Shown piece after piece: positions 36,245 through 40,933 of a DNA stretch of 40,933 nucleotides. A program made the position numbers and the translations under genes. Position 1 is the first letter of the stretch. The number at the start of each line of letters is the position of its first letter. The notes below the pieces were generated by a model, which was given only the letters and a program-made list of their open reading frames with translations, was not told the DNA's origin and searched no databases. This DNA is from Planctomycetota bacterium (lineage in GTDB: Bacteria > Planctomycetota > UBA1135 > GCA-002686595): assembly GCA_002683825.1 (NCBI GenBank), contig NYUD01000079.1:1-40933 (forward strand). The letters run 5' to 3'.

Positions 36245-36826
36245 ATGGACTGGACGACGACCTCCGGACTCTTGCAGAAGCTCCGGGACTACGACGAACG
36301 CACGGCGTGGATCCTGGTGGATGAGAATTTCCGCAAGCCCATCGTTCAACTCGGTCTGCGCCGTGGCTTGACCGACGAGGAGGCGCGCGACGCCTCCCAG
36401 GCGACGCTGATGGCCTTCGCCATGGCCTACCGCGAGGGCAAGTACGACAAGGACCGGGGAGATCTGAAGGGCTGGCTCTTCGGGATCGCCAATCGCCAGG
36501 TCTCGCGCGCGATCGAACGCCGAAGGCGCCGTCGCGAACAGCCGCTCGAAGACTCCGTGGATCTGCCCGGGGGCGGAGCCACGGAGAGTGAACTGGAAAA
36601 GGTCTGGGAGGAGGAGTGGATGCGTGCCCTCCACGACCGTGCGATCCGAACGATCAGGCAGCGCGTGCAACCCAGGACCTTCGAGATCTTCCAGGCGGTC
36701 GCCCTCGAGGGGCGGTCGCCCGAAGAGGTCGCCAGGGAGCAGGGCGTGCGCTTGACAACGGTCTACAACTGCGTGCACCGGGTCTCGGAGCAGATCAGGC
36801 AGGTTTCGATCGAGATCGAGCAATAG
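36245..36826 (+). CDS. ECF-type RNA polymerase sigma factor (module 2)
   Basis: This 193-residue protein has an ECF sigma-2 region (LTDEEARDASQATLMAFAM, then GDLKGWLFGIANRQVSRAI) and a sigma-4 helix-turn-helix (EVAREQGVRLTTVYNCVHRV). The usual acidic DAED-Q-E pattern of sigma-2.2 is altered: Arg stands where the second acid is expected and Ala follows the Gln. In the Vibrio EcfP family a weakened acidic site is restored by phosphorylation of a threonine in this helix. Here Ser and Thr flank the Gln, and a kinase gene sits directly upstream, so phospho-control is plausible but unproven. No ribosome-binding site was seen before ATG 36245. It is convergent with the sulfatase at 36926. Confidence 0.83.
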   Translation: MDWTTTSGLLQKLRDYDERTAWILVDENFRKPIVQLGLRRGLTDEEARDASQATLMAFAMAYREGKYDKDRGDLKGWLFGIANRQVSRAIERRRRRREQPLEDSVDLPGGGATESELEKVWEEEWMRALHDRAIRTIRQRVQPRTFEIFQAVALEGRSPEEVAREQGVRLTTVYNCVHRVSEQIRQVSIEIEQ

Positions 36827-36925
36827 GCTGGCGAGCCCTCTCCGCGGCCGCTTTGCAATACGGATCCTCGGCCGGGAGGAGTGCGCGCCCGAACGCAACC
36901 AGAGAAACCCGTGCGACGAGCGAAC

Positions 36926-38206
36926 TCAGCCCTGCACGCGCGCCAGCAAGAGGCTCATCATGCGGTCCCATTGCGGGTGCGACGGCCCGTGCGGGTTGTC
37001 TTCGTAAGGATCTTGGGCCAGGTCGTACAGCTGGAATTGGAACCCGTTGCCAGCGCTGTCGAGAAAGCGTCTCAGCTTGTAGCGACCGTCGAACACGGCC
37101 TGGTCGTTGAGCGTAGGCCGCCTGTGACCGAGATAGATGAGATCGTGCCCCGTCGGATCCTGGAGCGGCACACCGTCTCCCGTCACGGGCACCCCGGCCA
37201 GCCGCTCAAAGGTGGCGTAGAGGTCGACCATGTGCGTCAGCCTATCCAGACTGACGTTGGAAGGTATGTCCGGACCCACCAGGATCAGCGGTACCCGGAC
37301 ACCACGCTCGAAAGTTGACTGTTTTGCCTTGCCCTGTACAGGCGCCACCACATCGGGTGTGCCGTTGTCACTCGTGAAAATGACCAGCGTTTTGCTCAGG
37401 TCCACCGCGGCCATGATCTTCCCGACGGCGTCGTCGACCGAGACGACCATGGCCTCGAACATCGACCGGAGCTCGCCATCCGTTACGAAGCCGGGCGGAT
37501 CGTGGAACGGCTCGTGCGCGCTGTTGAAATTGACGTTGAGGAAGCTGCCCCTCGGATGGGGCGTGCTCAACCACAGGATCGCTTCGTTGACCTGCGCCGT
37601 GGTCATGTATGTCTCGTCGAGGGTCGACACGCCGTTGTCGACGCGCGACCACCTGAAGTAATTCCGGCCCGGTCCGCAGTGCCGGGGGCTCGCCGTGCTC
37701 TGGGCGCACCACGAGTCGTACCCGTGCAGCCCGGCGGCCGTTTTCCACGGTTTGCCCAGGTGCCACTTTCCGACGAACCCACGTTCGCCGGGGAACAGTT
37801 CGGCTATGGAAACGAGCTCGGAATCGAAGGTGGGAGCCTCGATGTCGGAGTTGGAGGTCGTGTGGCAAGCGCTCGTGTAGTGCCTCGAAAGGTACTTGCC
37901 GAAGAAGATCGTCGAACGTGTCGCCGTGCACGCCGGCATGCTGTACGTCCGCGTGTACGACACGCCTCGGGCCGCCAGGGCGTCGATGTTCGGCGTGGGG
38001 ATCTCACGAATATCCGCAAAGCCGATGTCGTCGGCCATCAGGATCACGACTTGCGTCGCCTCGATCGATCTCTCTTTAGCTCGACTGTGCTGGGCGACAC
38101 GGGTAGCCGCCCGTGGGGTGCGAATCTTCCAGGCAGCCGACGCTTCCGACGCAGTGCCCAAGGCAAGGAGAGCCACAAGCAGACTCCGAGATATACGGGA
38201 ATTCAT
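36926..38206 (-). CDS. Divergent sulfatase with CTATR active-site motif
   Basis: The 426-residue product has a signal peptide (RSLLVALLALGTASEASA-A) and the sulfatase fold: MADDIGF with two metal-binding Asp, GKWHLGKPW, NFNSAHEPFHDPPG, FTSDNGTPD and a C-terminal LYDLAQDPYEDNP. The active site reads CTATR (Cys93-Arg97): the usual Pro is Ala, and FFGK stands where LTGR is normal. Sulfatases with C-x-A-x-R are known in bacteria, so activity is possible. The start is ATG 38206, with GAGG about eight bases upstream; the longer frame needs a TTG. It lies downstream of, and convergent with, the module-2 sigma gene. It is more distant from the other two sulfatases than they are from each other. Confidence 0.87.
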   Translation of the reverse strand: MNSRISRSLLVALLALGTASEASAAWKIRTPRAATRVAQHSRAKERSIEATQVVILMADDIGFADIREIPTPNIDALAARGVSYTRTYSMPACTATRSTIFFGKYLSRHYTSACHTTSNSDIEAPTFDSELVSIAELFPGERGFVGKWHLGKPWKTAAGLHGYDSWCAQSTASPRHCGPGRNYFRWSRVDNGVSTLDETYMTTAQVNEAILWLSTPHPRGSFLNVNFNSAHEPFHDPPGFVTDGELRSMFEAMVVSVDDAVGKIMAAVDLSKTLVIFTSDNGTPDVVAPVQGKAKQSTFERGVRVPLILVGPDIPSNVSLDRLTHMVDLYATFERLAGVPVTGDGVPLQDPTGHDLIYLGHRRPTLNDQAVFDGRYKLRRFLDSAGNGFQFQLYDLAQDPYEDNPHGPSHPQWDRMMSLLLARVQG

Positions 38207-38510
38207 AGGAGAACCTCGATATTTCAAAAACCAAAAAATCAGGAACGATCAATATCGCCCGTCGCACAAAAGGCGCGGGTCTCGAGAGATCCCGTGGACC
38301 TCGTTGAGGAACCCCGGGTGCTCTTACAAAGCTTCACCGTGTGAAGTGAGAATGCGCGGGTTGGGGGGTGGGGGAATCAAGAATTTCGTGGTGTTTCGAA
38401 GGTGCGGGCGAAGGTGCGAACCCCGGGCTGAGGAACCCGAGCGTGTCCGCCACGATCGCTGTGGCGCCGCGTTTCCGCGGGCGCCAGCTTCCCGTGCTCA
38501 TCAGCCATTT
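38207..38510. other. 304-bp gap with a hairpin after the TPR-like gene
   Basis: This gap separates the promoter side of the sulfatase at 36926 from the 3' end of the gene at 38511. It has A-rich runs next to the sulfatase start and a hairpin listed below. No gene was seen. Confidence 0.5.
38462..38486 (-). terminator. Probable terminator hairpin after the TPR-like gene
   Basis: TGGCGCC (38462-38468) plus GCG pairs with CGC and GGCGCCA (38480-38486) across a TTTC loop, with one bulged G. It starts about 25 bases past the stop of the minus-strand gene ending at 38511. There is no T-tract on either side, so it is a weak or rho-assisted terminator or only an RNA-stabilising hairpin. Confidence 0.35.
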
Positions 38511-40103
38511 TCAGCCATCGTTGTCCGCTCCATCCGCAGCAGCACCGTCGGTCGCATCGCCGTCTCTCGAAGCGCTCGCGGCCCGGGCCGCGGCCTTCGT
38601 GTCCGTCGCCTCGATGTCGAGACCCGAGAACGCGACGAGGGCCTCGGCGTTGTCCAGAATCGCTTGCTGGAGGGCGGCGACGGCTTGGCTGGCGTCTCCC
38701 GCCCGCAGCGCCTCCTTGAAGACGCCGTGGGTCTTGATCACGGGCTCGCAATTGCCGTCGAGAATGAACGCGGTGAGGATGCCGGACTCGTGAACAAGGC
38801 GGCCGAAACTCCCGCTGTCGGTGCGGGTGAGCGGTAGAGCGAAGATCTCCTCGAGCGGGCTCAGTTTTCTTGTGCTGGCCATCTTCGTGAGAAACAGGTG
38901 ACGGATCCGCCACGGGTCGGTATCGGCCAGGCCGTCCTTGTGGTTCTCGGTCGTCATGCTCTTGAAGTACTCGACGTAGGCGCCCGCGCCGTAGGAGAGC
39001 CACTTTGGGATTTGCTTCTCCTCCCACATCTGGTCGGCCCAGGAGGCTCTGCCTCCTTCCAGGTTGTCGGGGAACTTCCCGATGAGGTTCCAGGCCCGAT
39101 CGATGCTGTCGACAAAGCTCAGCGCGGCCGCGTGCCGGACGGCAAAGCGTCCCCAGAGGCGTTTGACGTCGTCGCTGACGTCGTAGTACGCGACACCGCC
39201 ACCGAGGTACTCCGGAGCATGCGGGTTCGTCATGTCGAACCAGCTATCCGCGAAGAAGGCGTGGTATGAGGACGAGAAACCGGTCGACTCGGGTTTCAGG
39301 CGCCGCGCCACACTCTTGTCATCGGCGAACAGGCAATACTGGTCAAGAGAGTTGAGAACACAGACGATGGGTTTTTCTTCGGGCTGCACGCCGAAGAGCC
39401 GCACGAGATCGGGGTAGGCCAGGTCGGCATACATCTCCACCCATTCGGCCGTTTCCTTGTCGCAGGTGGTGTAGACCTGGAAGTGCTCGCCTTGGCGCTT
39501 CCACCACTGTCCGATCTCGGCGTGGTAGGCGTTGGCCTCGGCCAGCGTGAACCACTCGTCATCGATCCGGTAGAGACCCTGTTTCCAGATGTAGAACTCG
39601 TCGGGAGAGATCCAGGTGGAGTCCTCCCGGCGCTGCTTGTAGCCCTTCGCCTCAAAGGCCACCTTCGCCCGTCGGCGCGCGGCGACGTGCGGGTCGATAT
39701 AGGTGTCGCCCTCTTTCTTCCAGCCCATCCGAATGTAGGGCAGTTCGGTTTCGAGCACCCACTGGTCTTTGTGGCGCACGAGTCCAAACTCTTCCTTCAT
39801 ACGCTTCTCTTTGTCGCGGCGGTGCTTGACGAAAGCTGCGAAGCTCTCGTACCAGCGTCCATCACTGAGGTAGTGGCCCAGCGCCTTGTGAGCCCCCCTG
39901 TGGTTCTCGTCGAGTTCGAGGATGCGCTCGTGGCACCGCCTCGACGACGCCCTGTCACCGGCCTCTTTGAACGTGGCTGCCAGGGCCTCGAGCTTGGCGA
40001 TGTCTTCGGCGCAGGCGCCGATCTGAGCTTCGACGCCGTAATCCTGGACCAGGACGACGGGGGCAGGCGTGGAAGCCAACGACAAAAGGACGCTATACAA
40101 CAT
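38511..40103 (-). CDS. Secreted TPR-like protein of unknown function
   Basis: The 530-residue product (from ATG 40103, which starts the signal peptide MLYSVLLSLASTPAPVVLVQ) has a short tetratricopeptide-like start (DRASSRRCHERILELDEN, RGAHKALGHYLSDGRWYE). Charged, Trp-rich repeats follow (HKDQWVLETE, EFYIWKQGLYRIDDEW). The central part, with EHFQVYTTCDKETAEWVEMY and PIVCVLNSLDQYCLF, looks like the N-terminal side of metallopeptidase-MA-like planctomycete proteins, but no HExxH zinc motif is present; HESG near LVHESGILTAFILDG is the closest. The C-terminus is an Ala/Asp/Gly-rich tail. It may be a protease relative that has lost its zinc site. No function can be assigned. No ribosome-binding site was seen. 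Confidence 0.8.
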   Translation of the reverse strand: MLYSVLLSLASTPAPVVLVQDYGVEAQIGACAEDIAKLEALAATFKEAGDRASSRRCHERILELDENHRGAHKALGHYLSDGRWYESFAAFVKHRRDKEKRMKEEFGLVRHKDQWVLETELPYIRMGWKKEGDTYIDPHVAARRRAKVAFEAKGYKQRREDSTWISPDEFYIWKQGLYRIDDEWFTLAEANAYHAEIGQWWKRQGEHFQVYTTCDKETAEWVEMYADLAYPDLVRLFGVQPEEKPIVCVLNSLDQYCLFADDKSVARRLKPESTGFSSSYHAFFADSWFDMTNPHAPEYLGGGVAYYDVSDDVKRLWGRFAVRHAAALSFVDSIDRAWNLIGKFPDNLEGGRASWADQMWEEKQIPKWLSYGAGAYVEYFKSMTTENHKDGLADTDPWRIRHLFLTKMASTRKLSPLEEIFALPLTRTDSGSFGRLVHESGILTAFILDGNCEPVIKTHGVFKEALRAGDASQAVAALQQAILDNAEALVAFSGLDIEATDTKAAARAASASRDGDATDGAAADGADNDG

Positions 40104-40933
40104 GGTCTGAGGCAATGACGGAGGAGGCCGACCCGGGTGCACTTGCCGATTGCGTCGAGGCGAGCGTGCGAACGGTTGACTCCGTAGCGACTAGCAAAGC
40201 CACGTCGGCGAGGTCACGGTATGACGATGAACGGGGCCTGATAGTTCCTGGCTTGGTTGGGAAATCACGATCGCCTCACATTCGCAACGGAGTGATCGCA
40301 GCGAGAGTCGGACCACCGCTGCTCGAAGTACGGCAAGACTCTCGAGCGGGAAACAGATACCACGCAAGATCGTCGGGCGAGCCCGGCGTCGCGTCGCCCC
40401 ACTCCAAAGAATGACCAGCGCGGCCGCCGCCCCCCCCTCGGGCGACAGCCGCGCTGGCAAAGATCGTTAGAGAGACAACTCGGGCTAGATGAATCGAGAA
40501 TCAAACAGGCGCATAGGGTTTCAAGGCCGGGGACGGGAGGGGCCCTACATCGGTGGCGTGCTGGGATACCCCGAGGTTGCTGTCCCCTCGGAGAATCCGG
40601 CCGGCACCCATCCATCCGGATCGAGCGGCTTTTCGCGGCGATGTTCTCGTTCGTTGGTGGGTCTGAGTTCTCATCGTCGTGTTACCGCTACATACCTCCT
40701 TCCCACGGGGCCGCGGTTTCTCTGGCGCAGGTGCGAATTTCTTCGAGAGGCTCCGGATCAAGTCCGATCTCAGGAGCGCGAAATCGGCCTTTCCGAGGCT
40801 GACAGGGCCGCTCTTCGAAGCCCTCGAAAACCGCCCCGGAAAGCGCCGATACCCACATCGAGCGTATGCATCCGCCGGAGCGGGCCCGGAGTCGGGCTTC
40901 TCGGTGCAACGACGCCGCGGGCGGCCCGTTCTC
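40104..40933. other. 830-bp right-end region with no convincing gene
   Basis: This region should contain the promoter of the gene at 38511-40103. It has an inverted repeat (40415-40457). Two frames run to the right edge: plus from ATG 40489 and minus into a stop at 40688. Both are rich in Arg, Ser and Pro, with no domain and no clear third-position bias, so neither is called. A gene entering from the right cannot be excluded. Confidence 0.5.
40415..40457. repeat. Perfect 10-bp inverted repeat, CCAGCGCGGC
   Basis: CCAGCGCGGC (40415-40424) is matched exactly by GCCGCGCTGG (40448-40457) across a 23-base loop that can itself pair (CGCC with GGCG). It would form a very stable hairpin or cruciform. 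There is no T-tract on either side, so it is not a standard intrinsic terminator. Confidence 0.6.

Noticed and set aside
40489..40933. Plus-strand frame open to the right edge
   Set aside because: About 148 codons without a stop, but rich in Arg, Ser and Pro with no third-position bias and no signature. It is more likely chance than a partial gene.
40688..40933. Minus-strand frame entering from the right edge
   Set aside because: About 81 codons ending at a TAG at 40688, with no recognised motif and no support from its composition.

Overview
The window looks like a piece of chromosome from a GC-rich member of the Planctomycetota. The main evidence is a DUF1501 gene joined to a cytochrome-c/DUF1549/DUF1553 (PSD1-type) gene, three sulfatases, two membrane Ser/Thr kinases with a C-terminal formylglycine-generating-enzyme-like (FGE-like) domain and an ECF sigma gene beside each, and many secreted repeat proteins (FG-GAP/ASPIC, HAF, prenyltransferase-like). 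Several exoproteins end in a related beta-rich module that I associate with marine planctomycetes of the Saltatorellus/Poly30 kind; that finer placement is inference. I saw no tRNA, rRNA, CRISPR array, transposase or prophage gene.

Layout. 1-3.7 kb: a secreted protein cut by the left edge with a Pro-Asp repeat linker, a small Cys-rich lipoprotein, and a large secreted protein. 3.7-8.5 kb: a FadL-type outer-membrane protein divergent from an ECF sigma gene that overlaps a Ser/Thr kinase-FGE gene (module 1). 8.5-11.2 kb: a secreted lysyl-endopeptidase-like serine protease. 11.6-18.5 kb: a DUF1501/PSD1 pair with overlapping stop and start codons, divergent from a sulfatase, then a TauE/SafE-type anion exporter. 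18.8-24 kb: an FG-GAP/ASPIC exoprotein and a HAF-repeat exoprotein separated by an 0.8-kb gap with a G-quadruplex-like tract. 24.1-30.9 kb: a PhoD-like phosphatase fused to a SASA-type esterase, a prenyltransferase-like exoprotein, a PAP2 membrane phosphatase and a monoacylglycerol-lipase-like hydrolase. 31-38.2 kb: sulfatase, kinase-FGE gene, ECF sigma gene, sulfatase (module 2, with a sulfatase on each side). 38.5-40.1 kb: a secreted TPR-like protein of unknown function. The last 0.8 kb has no convincing gene.

How it may fit together. Most products are exported and many fit the breakdown of sulfated or acetylated polymers: sulfatases, an esterase, phosphatases, a protease, an anion exporter and a lipid/hydrophobe porin. 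The two kinase-sigma modules are the likely local regulators, each with an extracytoplasmic FGE-like domain that appears catalytically dead. Module 2 sits between two sulfatase genes, which suggests, without proving it, that this kinase-sigma pair senses and controls sulfatase-type functions. Several real starts lie well inside the longest open frame (signal peptides and overlaps were used to choose them), and very long antisense frames caused by GC bias were discarded.
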